A stretch of 51,810 nucleotides of DNA from CAYLHF01 sp964383365 (GTDB taxonomy: Bacteria > Bacteroidota > Rhodothermia > Rhodothermales > UBA10348): positions 1 to 51,810 of the forward strand of contig CAYLHF010000020.1 of assembly GCA_964383365.1 (NCBI GenBank), read 5' to 3'. Position 1 is the first letter of the stretch. Every line of letters begins with the position of its first letter. Positions 7,464-15,834 of the stretch are shown here, one piece after another. Under the pieces are notes generated by a model. That model saw only the letters and a program-made list of their open reading frames with translations, had not been told where the DNA came from and searched no databases. Position numbers and translations under genes: made by a program.

Positions 7464-9994
7464 GTCAGATCATATCCGCCTGGATTCCGTTCAGTGGCCG
7501 ACGGGGCCAGATAATCATAGTAAGCCTGGCGAAAAGCCCAACTTCGTCCGAATACACTCTGCCAGGTCGCCGTGACCGTCCAGTTTCCATATATCTTCCA
7601 GTCGACGCCGGCCCGTACGACCTGAGGTTGTTCCCAGGCAGTGGAAATTTCGCGACCTGAAAAACGGCCGTCGAGACCTCTTCTCGATCGGGTCACCTCG
7701 TATACCAGATTCAGACCGACGCTCGACCCCGTATACGAAGTCGATACAGACGCTCCGTAGACTCTACCCCGGCCGGAAGTAAGCAATCGAGCCGATGGAT
7801 CTCCGATGTTGGCATAATTTATATCCACGACATGCTGCAGGTACTTGTAAAAAACCTCGCCTCTGATCACGGTTCTACGCTGGAGCGTCAGGAGCGTTGA
7901 GAATGCCCCATGAAAAGCGGTGGGTGGATGTTCTCCAACGCCCAGAGGAATCCAGAATCTGAATCCGGGAAGTATCGCGGAAAAACTGGCAGACGCAACA
8001 TCGAGTTTATTCAGAAACTGACGATACAACCCTCCGGACAGGCGAAAAGACCACGCAGTTCCACTCGACCCTTCCGTGTCCGCCCGGAGAGACACGCGCG
8101 GTTCGGTGTATAGACGCTGCTGCGAAGGGATGTAGGTAAATCGGGACCCGAACGTCATATTGAAACGCTCTCCGGGTTTGTAGACATTCTCAACCAACAT
8201 GTGCCACGACCACCTGGCCGGACGGATTCGTTCAGGAGTGATGACCCTCGATCCGTTTCTCGGGTCAGCATTAAGCGAAAAATCGCTTTCGGTATGCCTC
8301 AATTCCAGACTCAAACTGACCGTATTTCTCGAAGCGATACCCACGTCGATGCCTGCTCTGATACCGGCCATGGTTATGCGGTTGAATACACCCTCAGATT
8401 CGGTAAAAAGGCCTGTCCCTGAAGAGAGGGGGTTGGCTGATGACGGGTTCCTGAGGCTGTATCTACTCAGCCAACCGGCTACTCGTACGAGTGTACTTCT
8501 CCCCTGAATCCAATTATATCGAATCTGACCCACTCGATTCGTCCATGTGTACTCGTCGGAAGAGGCGTTCTCCGATTCTGAAGAGTCTTGTTCAGACGAA
8601 TCTCCGTCCAGGATGGGTATTTTTGTGAGCGCGCTGGTTCCGAAGAGGTTTGAACCGGAGTAAAAAGATGCGTACAGATTCTTCCAGCCTCCAAAAGATA
8701 TTCTCGTAGCCGCGTGAATATCGGTATACCGGACAGAGACTGGAGATGACGCGTATGCCGAATTGATCTGGCTTGCCTGTGACGGATTTCCCAGGCCGAG
8801 GGCGTTTGAGAGGAAAACGTCGGGAGTTCCCCATACCCTGAATCTGCGGTTCATTCCGTCCGGTCTCATGCCGTCGGTCAGACTCGTGCGTGCAGCCACC
8901 ATATAACTGATGACCCTGTTTACGCCGGGTCGAATGGTTCCCCGTATTTCACCTTCGACACTCAGCGGGGTGGCCTGCACATCAAACACCACGGGTTTAT
9001 CAGCTCCTATTTCATGTTCGATTGCGATAACACCGGAGAGATGGCTGCCATATCGTGCATCAAACCCTGCCTTGTGGACGTTCAGGCTCCTGATAGCAAA
9101 CGAACTCATCGACCCTATAAACCCTCCGTTTTTCAGAGGAATGAAAACCGGAGCTCCGTCAATGAGATATTCGTGATCGCCGGCACCACTCCCCTGAATA
9201 TGGGTGCTGGAAAGTGATCCGGACGTTTGGATTCCCGGCGTCTGTCTGAGCACACCGAAGGCACCGGATGTCTCGACGTCCGTATCGTCGCGCAGTTCTT
9301 TGATCGCCAAGACCTCCTGGCCGAGATCTTCACTGGAGGGAGACCGCTCCACATCATGTACGACAATGGGAGCAGACCGGACGGTCTGCTGCGTCAGACG
9401 AATCTCGAACCGGTTGCGAACACCCGACCTCACGGTCAGCGTATCAACCCGATCCTGGTACGCGATATGGGTCACGGCTATTGCATAGACATCAGGTCTG
9501 AGACCACTAATGAGGAACTGACCGTCTTCGTCAGTTGCCGTTCCGATTCCGAGGCCATACACCAAAATATTTGCATTCAGGACCGGTGAATCCGAGGCCG
9601 CATCGAGTACCCGACCGACGAGTGTCGCCGTTATGGATTGGACGGGTTCAGGCGTGGTAAGGATGATCGTTCCGGTCGCGAGGATCCGATATCCGATGCC
9701 GGTTCCTTCGAGAACACACGCCATCAGGTCATCCAGAACTGCCTCACGAATCCGACAAGTCGTGCGTTGGTCCCGTAATAGAGAAGACTCGTACAGTATG
9801 GACAAATGGGCGCTTCGGGCCAGTGTATCCAGGACGGACTCAGTCGAGACATTGACAAAATCGAACGAATATCGTCTGCTATTCTGCTCTTCTTGAGCCC
9901 GTGCAGGCGTACTCAGAAATGATACGAGGAATATCAGCACCGCTGCTCGATCAATCCTATCAGTCAGAATGTGAGACCGTGTTGGAGAGGCCAC
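7464..9994 (-). CDS. TonB-dependent receptor with STN signalling domain, 3' end lost in gap
   Basis: 843 residues are visible. After a signal peptide (AAVLIFLVSFLSTPARA) comes an STN/secretin-N domain (about 40-115: YSFDFVNVSTESVLDTLARSA), then a carboxypeptidase-regulatory-like domain (about 122-205: ATLVGRVLDAASDSPVLNANI, GTATDEDGQFLISGLRPDVY). A plug follows (GVLRQTPGIQTSGSLSSTHI, HEYLIDGAPVFIPLK), then barrel strands to the gap. The STN domain is the part that contacts a FecR protein, and the FecR and sigma genes lie directly upstream in the same direction. This is a cell-surface signalling receptor that activates its own sigma factor upon ligand binding. The ligand is unknown: siderophore, glycan and peptide are all possible. 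The C-terminal barrel strands and terminal aromatic residue are missing. Confidence 0.88.
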
Positions 9995-10019
9995 GCGTTG
10001 TCGTCAGTCGGAAGATCGA

Positions 10020-10994
10020 TTATTGACCGGACCGATGATACAACTCAAAGCCTTCAGACGTTTCCCTGAATGTAAGATTAAGCATGCCTGAAAGATCACT
10101 CAGAAAGGACTCAGCGGTCGGTGGCTCCTTGATCGAACCGGTGATGTGAATTGCTCCGGTCGATAGACCAGGAGTTTGTATATGCGTTCCGAAGCGACGT
10201 TCTACCTCTTCCAGCACGTCGCTGAGCGGTTCAATCCTGAATTCAAAATCATTTCTGAGCCAATCGGTATCAACCGTCCCCCCCACGCTCTTATCTGATA
10301 GTAATCCGGAACTGGACACAGAGCGAGAATCACCTGGAACGAGCATAACAGGTTCGCCCGGTGATAAAACGGATTTCAGTGAGACCGATCCTCGCTCCAG
10401 GTACACATCCGTACTGGGGTCGACGCCCGAATTCCATGCACGAACATTGAACCGGGTACCGTAGACCTGAATGGTCGCATTGAAGGTCTCAACCAGAAAC
10501 GGCTCATCCGAATGGACCACATCGAAAAACGCTTCGCCTTTCAACGTGACCCTCCTCGTTGATCCCCACCCACGAGCATATTCCAGAGCTGCTCCACTAT
10601 TGAGCTGGACCCGGGTTCCGTCGTCCAGAACGACCGATGCATACTGTCCAGGTAATGCCGTGATTGTGACCGGTCTGAACCATATGAGGTACGCAGCGGC
10701 GAACACAACTACGCTGGCCGCCAGCGCAATGGAAAATCGTGAAACCGGAACGACAGCGTGCAGGAAGGGAATAGATCTGACATTTCTGGCTGGGCTCCTG
10801 TCTGCCCGTGCGTCGCTCATGCCGGCCATGAGTCCGGCTTTCATTGATTCAATACGCTTCGTGTCCACCCGACCTGGCTCTTCAACCGAACCGGCTATCC
10901 GCCACACGTGGAGCAGGTCCGTCTTTTCAGCCTCGTCGAGGGGTGTCAGAATGTTGTCTATGTCTCGTTTCTCCTGCATCGCTGTATCCGTCAA
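10020..10994 (-). CDS. FecR-family anti-sigma factor
   Basis: A 324-residue protein with a cytoplasmic N-terminal region, one transmembrane helix (about 103-121, IALAASVVVFAAAYLIWF) and a periplasmic FecR domain. The domain is recognised by LDDGTRVQLNSGAALEY, RRVTLKGEAFFDVVHSDEPFLVET and QVYGTRFNVRAW. A C-terminal STN-like DUF4974 segment (FEFRIEPLSDVLEEVERRFG) follows. It transmits the receptor signal to the sigma factor encoded just upstream. The first in-frame start is a TTG at 10994 overlapping the sigma stop (TTGA); the ATG at 10979 is an equally plausible start. Its TonB receptor target begins about 25 bases downstream. Confidence 0.92.
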   Translation of the reverse strand: MTDTAMQEKRDIDNILTPLDEAEKTDLLHVWRIAGSVEEPGRVDTKRIESMKAGLMAGMSDARADRSPARNVRSIPFLHAVVPVSRFSIALAASVVVFAAAYLIWFRPVTITALPGQYASVVLDDGTRVQLNSGAALEYARGWGSTRRVTLKGEAFFDVVHSDEPFLVETFNATIQVYGTRFNVRAWNSGVDPSTDVYLERGSVSLKSVLSPGEPVMLVPGDSRSVSSSGLLSDKSVGGTVDTDWLRNDFEFRIEPLSDVLEEVERRFGTHIQTPGLSTGAIHITGSIKEPPTAESFLSDLSGMLNLTFRETSEGFELYHRSGQ

Positions 10995-11614
10995 TCGTTC
11001 CGATCTGTCGATTCGAATGTGTTCAACTGTGCTCGCAGATCCCTCAGGGCATGAAGGATATGCGTCTCAACCGTTCGCCTCGACAAATTCATCAAATGGC
11101 TGATTTCGGCTGCGGATAAATCATGATAACGACTCAGAACAAAAGCCTCCGCCCGACGCGGTGGTAATGCGGAGATCCATCCGGTTATCCTTTCGGATAG
11201 TTGATCCACCGAATAAAAAGTTTCGGCGGATGGACTCGGATCAACGACTTCCGGAAAGGCCTCAATTTCTGATTGTGCAACCATGCGATCATTCTTCCTC
11301 AGTACGTTCAGCGCCCTGTTTCGCGCCATTCTGTAAATGAGCGCTTTGAGAGACGAATGAACCTTCAAATTCTTTCGGCCCTCCCAGAGTTTGGCAAAAA
11401 CATCCTGTAACACATCGTATGACTCATCCTCGTCTCTCAAAATCCGTTGAACATACCGGAGAACCGGTGCATGCAACGCGTCGAAAATCTCCGAAAAAGC
11501 ACGTTGATCCGAACGCCGTAGTCGACGAACGAGGTCATCCTGCTTCTCTCCAATTTCCAATCTCTTCACGAGGTGATGACTCGAAGGCGACCGTGTTACA
11601 GGTGTCCTTCGCAT
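10991..11614 (-). CDS. FecI-like ECF sigma factor
   Basis: A 207-residue sigma-70 protein of the Bacteroidetes ECF type. Region 2 is RAFSEIFDALHAPVLRYVQR to SYDVLQDVFAKLWEGRKNL and LKALIYRMARNRALNVLRK. Region 4 is LPPRRAEAFVLSRYHDLS then AAEISHLMNLSRRTVETHILHALRDLR. The ATG at 11614 (MRRTPVTRSP) was chosen because a longer version from 11728 adds residues unlike any sigma factor. It is followed with overlap by FecR and then the STN receptor, the canonical order for cell-surface signalling. The gene is divergent from the small lipoprotein at 11782. Confidence 0.92.
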   Translation of the reverse strand: MRRTPVTRSPSSHHLVKRLEIGEKQDDLVRRLRRSDQRAFSEIFDALHAPVLRYVQRILRDEDESYDVLQDVFAKLWEGRKNLKVHSSLKALIYRMARNRALNVLRKNDRMVAQSEIEAFPEVVDPSPSAETFYSVDQLSERITGWISALPPRRAEAFVLSRYHDLSAAEISHLMNLSRRTVETHILHALRDLRAQLNTFESTDRND

Positions 11615-11781
11615 GGTTAGACAATCGAACCGAGGGACATACGTAAGGTAGCGCAGAAAAACTTTTATGGAACCGATTCGATCCGGTGGACCGGGGCATC
11701 TACATCCCTGTCCGATTACGTAATTCAATCAACGAGCGTGTCGACACTGTATCCAATCACTAATCCAGCCCGGAAACAATA

Positions 11782-11997
11782 ATGCAGAAAAGATGGGTTT
11801 TCATCGGCGTCCTGATGGTGGTGTTCCTTCCAGGCTGCGTCACGGTCCAACCGTGGCAGCGTGGTCGGTTATCGGATCCGCTGATGATTCTTGACGAGAA
11901 CGCCATCGAAAAGGGTATCCAGGAGCATCATCTTGATTACCGGGAGGGATCTGTCGGTGGGACGGGAGCTCAGGGTGGAGGATGTGGCTGTGGTTAG
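11782..11997 (+). CDS. Small lipoprotein with Gly-Cys tail (DUF4266-like)
   Basis: A 71-residue protein with a lipoprotein signal (FIGVLMVVFLPGC, lipobox LPGC with Cys19). The mature part is short: VTVQPWQRGRLSDPLMI, a histidine-containing HHLDYREGSVGGTG stretch, and a terminal GGGCGCG. The PWQRG/LSDP/REG/GGGCGC pattern is what I recall for DUF4266, a family commonly encoded beside DUF3570 proteins. Here too the next gene is DUF3570, overlapping by 8 bases. Two closely spaced C-terminal cysteines suggest metal binding or a redox or modification site, but no function is established. The ATG at 11782 directly precedes the signal sequence. Confidence 0.78.
   Translation: MQKRWVFIGVLMVVFLPGCVTVQPWQRGRLSDPLMILDENAIEKGIQEHHLDYREGSVGGTGAQGGGCGCG
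11977..11982 (+). promoter_or_regulatory. Shine-Dalgarno site inside the lipoprotein's Gly codons
   Basis: GGAGGA is formed by two glycine codons of the GGGCGCG tail. It lies 7 bases before a GTG at 11990, which opens the DUF3570 signal peptide. It fixes the downstream start choice and implies translational coupling. Confidence 0.6.
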
Positions 11998-13159
11998 ACG
12001 TCTGGTTTTCATAGGACTGCTTTTCGTTTCCTTCGACAGTGTGTCTGCCCAGACACTTCCTGCAGACGAGGTTCAGGTCCATATGGATGGGTATTTCGAC
12101 AATTTCGGTGTCAACATTATCTATCCTTCAATATCTCTGACACGGCGCGTCAGTTCGACTACGAGCGTTTCAGGACGTTACCTGGTAGATGTCGTATCGG
12201 CTGCTTCCATAAAAAGCAGCAGTGCTGATAAGCAGAAGAACGCGGTAGATGCAGTAACCTCCGCTTCCCAAAGAGGGGAAGGCCTGCTGAGCCAGGTGGA
12301 CGATGTCAGACAACAATTTGGTCTGGGCGCCACGCATCTGCTGGGGAAGACTTCTCTCTCGCTCAATGGGCTGTTTAGCACTGAAGGGGATTACGACAGC
12401 AAAACGATCGCAGGCCAGATATCTGTCCCATTCGCCAAAAATAATACCGTGCTGCAGGCGGGCGTCGTACGAAGTTGGGATCATGTATTTCCAGTGACCG
12501 AGTCGTGGCGACGAGCGGTGAATACGTCTACCTATTCCGGAGGGCTGACACAGATTCTGGGACAGGGCGCAGTCCTCCAACTGAATGCTTCCTATACGCT
12601 CAGCCGGGGATACCTGGCGGATGCGTACAATGTGGTATCTGTCCACCTTCCCACGGGTGTTGAAAACCTGACCCCTGTCCATCCAAACTCCCGGGCGCGG
12701 AAGGCCGGAGGGGTCCGCACAAGATTCATGGTCGGCGAACGGTCGTCGGCCGAATTCGGATATCGATATTATGAGGATGATTGGGATGTTCGCTCGCATA
12801 CCATCTCCGGAAGCCTGGAACACCGGACAGAATCGGGAATTCGTTTGAAGACTGGCGTTCGCGCCTATTCTCAGAGCAAAGCCTCCTTCTTTCAGCAGGA
12901 TTATACGTCTATTCTGCCGTTAATGACCGTCGACAGTAAACTGGACCGAGCCTTCTCGACTGAACTTGAATTTCAGGTCATTCTCGGTGGTTCTTCGGGG
13001 AATCGATCGGACTGGGTTCGGGGGTTACTCGGTGATCGGGGTGAGTTGACGACACGGTTCGACGTGTATTATCGCCATACCGCCACCCCCAACTGGTTCA
13101 GTAAAAGCCAGAACCTGGTGGCGTCGATAGTGAGTATCGGGTACAGGTATAAATTTTGA
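11990..13159 (+). CDS. DUF3570 outer-membrane protein
   Basis: A 389-residue exported protein. GTG 11990 is preferred (GGAGGA at 7 bases, then a clean signal peptide VRRLVFIGLLFVSFDSVSAQ). The mature protein begins DEVQVHMDGYFDNFGVNIIYPSISL and SGRYLVDVVSAAS, a hallmark of DUF3570, and continues as alternating beta strands (TSLSLNGLFSTEGDYDSKTI, AVLQLNASYTLSRGYLADAYN, SSAEFGYRYYEDDWDVRSHTI). It ends with an outer-membrane-type terminal strand, VSIGYRYKF, finishing in phenylalanine. It probably forms a barrel in the outer membrane. It overlaps the DUF4266-like lipoprotein gene, which may be its partner. Its role is unknown. The ApbE/thioredoxin-like genes that I recall near such pairs elsewhere are not in this window. 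Confidence 0.85.
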   Translation: MVRRLVFIGLLFVSFDSVSAQTLPADEVQVHMDGYFDNFGVNIIYPSISLTRRVSSTTSVSGRYLVDVVSAASIKSSSADKQKNAVDAVTSASQRGEGLLSQVDDVRQQFGLGATHLLGKTSLSLNGLFSTEGDYDSKTIAGQISVPFAKNNTVLQAGVVRSWDHVFPVTESWRRAVNTSTYSGGLTQILGQGAVLQLNASYTLSRGYLADAYNVVSVHLPTGVENLTPVHPNSRARKAGGVRTRFMVGERSSAEFGYRYYEDDWDVRSHTISGSLEHRTESGIRLKTGVRAYSQSKASFFQQDYTSILPLMTVDSKLDRAFSTELEFQVILGGSSGNRSDWVRGLLGDRGELTTRFDVYYRHTATPNWFSKSQNLVASIVSIGYRYKF

Positions 13160-13187
13160 TCAAATCGCGGGCGCAGAATCGGCGCCG

Positions 13188-13233
13188 CGGGCGGTGATTG
13201 CGCGGCAGGGCGGGCGGTGATTGCGCGGCAGGG
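13188..13233. repeat. Perfect tandem duplication of a 23-bp GC-rich unit
   Basis: The 23-base unit at 13188-13210, which contains gcggtgattgcgcggcaggg, is repeated without change at 13211-13233. It lies in a conspicuously GC-rich 97-base spacer between convergent genes. The second copy runs into a short gcggc-agg-gccgc hairpin. No T-run follows. It could be part of a dispersed intergenic repeat or a structured 3' region. Confidence 0.85.
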
Positions 13234-13256
13234 CCGCCGATGTGCCACAATGGATC

Positions 13257-14075
13257 CTACTTTGTTTCGCCGTTCGCAAAGAGTGTATTGAGCACTAGAG
13301 CCAACCGGAAGCCGGCCTTCTGCAACTGACGCTCGACAGTTGGAATATTGGTGCGATAGTACGCTTCACCGATCTGGCCATTTTTCGGATAATCGTATAC
13401 ATCCTGTTCGACAATCTGAAACGACTCCCACGCCCACACGGCCGGGTTGGTGGTCGACCACGCTTCCCGGTCGTCCTGAGTGATCGACTTACCCAGGGTG
13501 TCGGCATACGCCGCCCAATCCAGTCCGGTGTGCTCGATGAGTCGATAATCCCAGGTGGCATGAAGATTCACTTCCTTCCCGAACACGGTTACGCGCGCCG
13601 AATTTCCTCCCCGATCGTCACCATAACCAGCATGCAGGGGCTGATGGACGTCACCCACGAAATGAGAAAGAAATTTCATGGCATCCAGGCGCTCGTCGTC
13701 GCCGAATCCGTCATTTTCAAGAATGGCACGCATATCGATAATTCCTTCTATCACACAGTATGTGTCGGCACAATCCGAGACCGTTGATACTTCCTCTGCG
13801 CCCGGGGCAATATTCACATAGTGTGCCGTAGAAAAACGACTGTATTCCGGGTCCCGTCGGATTGTATCTGCCCACAGACAACTCTCCGGAAAAGTGTCAT
13901 ACCCGTCATCCATTGTGAGCATTTCTGTAAGAGCTGCCCGCGTCGTCTCACTCGATTCCATCCACGCAATCTGACATACGATCCGGTGACCGTCATATCC
14001 CCAGCGGGGTGGACTAATTGGAGTCGGGTTGGAAGGGCCGACGATAAGGATTGCGAGTAGCGTGTGGATCATCAT
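13257..14075 (-). CDS. S1/P1 family nuclease
   Basis: A 272-residue exported zinc-dependent nuclease that cleaves single-stranded nucleic acids and may also release 3'-phosphates. After a short signal peptide the mature protein starts at RWGYDGHRIVCQIAW, providing the N-terminal Trp and first His ligands. The other trinuclear-zinc ligands are present: CLWADTI (Asp), AHYVNI (His), HFVGDVHQPLHAG (His, Asp, His) and NLHATWDYRLIE (His, Asp). CADTYCV and the other cysteines may form disulphides. The length is normal for the family. Start: the ATG at 14075 gives MMIHTLLAILIVG; an upstream GTG at 14102 is less likely. It probably feeds phosphate and nucleosides to the cell from extracellular nucleic acid. 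Confidence 0.92.
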   Translation of the reverse strand: MMIHTLLAILIVGPSNPTPISPPRWGYDGHRIVCQIAWMESSETTRAALTEMLTMDDGYDTFPESCLWADTIRRDPEYSRFSTAHYVNIAPGAEEVSTVSDCADTYCVIEGIIDMRAILENDGFGDDERLDAMKFLSHFVGDVHQPLHAGYGDDRGGNSARVTVFGKEVNLHATWDYRLIEHTGLDWAAYADTLGKSITQDDREAWSTTNPAVWAWESFQIVEQDVYDYPKNGQIGEAYYRTNIPTVERQLQKAGFRLALVLNTLFANGETK

Positions 14076-14254
14076 ATGTATCTCGATTTGCTGCACGTTC
14101 ACACTACCTGGGAGTTTCCTGTTGAATACGATTCACACTCAGGCGATGACCAGGTATATCAGTTCCGGAACGATGGGACATTCGGAATTGATTCTTCTCG
14201 AAATAAATCAAAACGCAGATTTTTCATTTTCTCTCGTACTCCTTTACGTTGGAG

Positions 14255-14980
14255 ATGAAGAATATCCATTCCATACCGTTTTTTGCTGTCATTGTCCTGT
14301 TTTCGGCCATTCTTTTGGTCGGCTGTGATTCAGGAATGAGCGACATCGCTGACAGTTCTGACGTAACCCTCTCTATTTCTGCTCGATCGGAGGGTGACGG
14401 CGGAAAGAAAACGATGAGCAGCGTGCAGATAGAAAACGTAGAATTTCTGGTACAGGGAATTCACCTTCATCCTGCTGCTGCTTCACGCCGGATAGGTCAG
14501 GACTCGGTAGCATTCCGCTCCGATCCCCTGGTCATCGAGCTTAAGAATTCCACCATCCCCCGAGCCCTCTACACGTCAACGATTCCGATCGGTACGTATG
14601 ATCGACTCTCTTTCGAAGTAGATCGACCGACATCACCGGCAACACCGACCCGGGGAGATGTTCAGACATTTTCCGGACTCAACGGTCAGTTCTCTATCGT
14701 CATCGACGGCCTTTTCCAGGGCGCGGCTTTCACGTACCGGTCGACTTCATTGCTTTATAGCGATGTGTTCTTCGGGGATGAACTGGTGATCGATGGATTG
14801 ACGCCCGGTCCGATCAACATCACGCTTCAGATTGATCTGGATCGATGGTTCACCAGCACAAATGGATCGGTCCTGAATCCTGCAGATGACAGCCGAGCCA
14901 ATCGTACCGCCATCGAACGAACCATCGAAGACTCTTTTCGGCTTTTCCGCGATACCAACAGTAACGGTCGCCCGGACTGA
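14255..14980 (+). CDS. Exported lipoprotein, function unknown
   Basis: A 241-residue protein with a lipoprotein signal (FFAVIVLFSAILLVGC, lipobox LVGC) followed by DSGMSD. The mature part is predicted all-beta (VTLSISARSEGDGG, VQIENVEFLVQGIHLHP, TIPIGTYDRLSFEVDR, LTPGPINITLQIDLDRWF) and ends with RDTNSNGRPD, a DxNxNG-like segment that could bind calcium. The IENVEFLVQGI plus PIGTYDRLSFEV pattern resembles the DUF4382-type carbohydrate-binding-like lipoproteins, but I am not certain. The ATG at 14255 is preferred to a TTG at 14249. It is divergent from the nuclease gene across 179 bases (14076-14254) that are AT-rich near 14200-14240 and should contain the promoters. It is followed 36 bases later by the purine-catabolism genes. 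Confidence 0.75.
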   Translation: MKNIHSIPFFAVIVLFSAILLVGCDSGMSDIADSSDVTLSISARSEGDGGKKTMSSVQIENVEFLVQGIHLHPAAASRRIGQDSVAFRSDPLVIELKNSTIPRALYTSTIPIGTYDRLSFEVDRPTSPATPTRGDVQTFSGLNGQFSIVIDGLFQGAAFTYRSTSLLYSDVFFGDELVIDGLTPGPINITLQIDLDRWFTSTNGSVLNPADDSRANRTAIERTIEDSFRLFRDTNSNGRPD

Positions 14981-15016
14981 TTTTTTTTCGTTTATTGAGT
15001 CCAAACGGTATTACCT

Positions 15017-15832
15017 ATGGACTCTTACGAACTATTAAGCGCCCTTCAACTCGTCATACGATGGGTTCATGTATTTGCGGCCATTCTGTGGATCGGACAG
15101 ACCTATCTGTTCAACTTCATGGAAAAGAGCCTCGAGGTCTCCGATCACGAGAACATCGTCGGACACCTCTGGATGGTTCACGGAGGGGGATTCTATCACG
15201 TTGAGAAGCAGCGTCTTCCGGAGATCATGCCACTCAAGCTCCACTGGTTCAAGTGGGAGGCTGCCGGCACCTGGATCAGTGGCGCCATTCTGATCACTCT
15301 GACGTACTACGTCGACGGCCTGCTTGTCGAACCGGGAATGGACTTCGGGCTGGCTGCGGTTATCGGTATCGGGGCGATTCTGGTCTCCTTTTTCGTCTAT
15401 GACTTCCTGCTGAGATCTCCGCTCGGGCGCTATCCAGTGCTGTTTGCTGTCGTAGGACTCGGACTTATCATGGCGATGCACCATGGATTTTCGCTCGTCA
15501 TGAGTAGTCGAGCGGCATTTATACACGTAGGGGCCGTGCTGGGTACCATCATGGCAGCGAACGTCTGGATCAGAATTCTACCGACACAAAGCCGGATGCT
15601 GGCCGCCGCACGTGCCGGCGAAAAATTCGATCCGGGGATCGCTTCGACGGGGCCCCAACGGTCTCGCCACAATTCATATACCGTGATTGCTGTTGTTGCC
15701 GTGATGATCAGTAATCACTATCCGACCCATCTGTACGGCAACGAGCACAGCACGATTGTCCTCGGAATGCTGATTCTCATCGGGTGGATTATGGCAAGAC
15801 TGTTTCGCGGACCCCTCAAGATGTGGTCCTGA
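15017..15832 (+). CDS. puuD: Membrane urate oxidase/hydroxylase PuuD-like, no cytochrome domain
   Basis: A 271-residue integral membrane protein with about eight hydrophobic helices. The start VIRWVHVFAAILWIGQTYLF and the following NFMEKSLE and HLWMVHGGGFYHVEK segments match the Urate_ox_N (DUF989) domain of PuuD, which converts urate to 5-hydroxyisourate while passing electrons to the respiratory chain. Many transmembrane or flanking histidines are present (for example HVF, HLWMVHGGGFYH, MAMHHGF, ISNHYPTH) as possible haem ligands. PuuD proteins I know of end in a cytochrome c domain of about 100 residues. This one stops at the membrane domain and contains no cysteine, so no CxxCH is possible. 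It is first of eight genes for purine degradation, which supports the assignment strongly. Confidence 0.87.
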   Translation: MDSYELLSALQLVIRWVHVFAAILWIGQTYLFNFMEKSLEVSDHENIVGHLWMVHGGGFYHVEKQRLPEIMPLKLHWFKWEAAGTWISGAILITLTYYVDGLLVEPGMDFGLAAVIGIGAILVSFFVYDFLLRSPLGRYPVLFAVVGLGLIMAMHHGFSLVMSSRAAFIHVGAVLGTIMAANVWIRILPTQSRMLAAARAGEKFDPGIASTGPQRSRHNSYTVIAVVAVMISNHYPTHLYGNEHSTIVLGMLILIGWIMARLFRGPLKMWS

Positions 15833-15834
15833 CC

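Noticed and set aside
7464..7514. Apparent plus-strand continuation of the barrel protein after the gap
   Set aside because: This stretch reads as TonB receptor barrel on the minus strand (ending near NPGGYDL), so the barrel gene cannot continue in it.
14977..14997. Eight-T run right after the lipoprotein stop as an intrinsic terminator
   Set aside because: Upstream sequence forms only a 4-base cagt/actg pairing with a mismatched interior, too weak to call a terminator.
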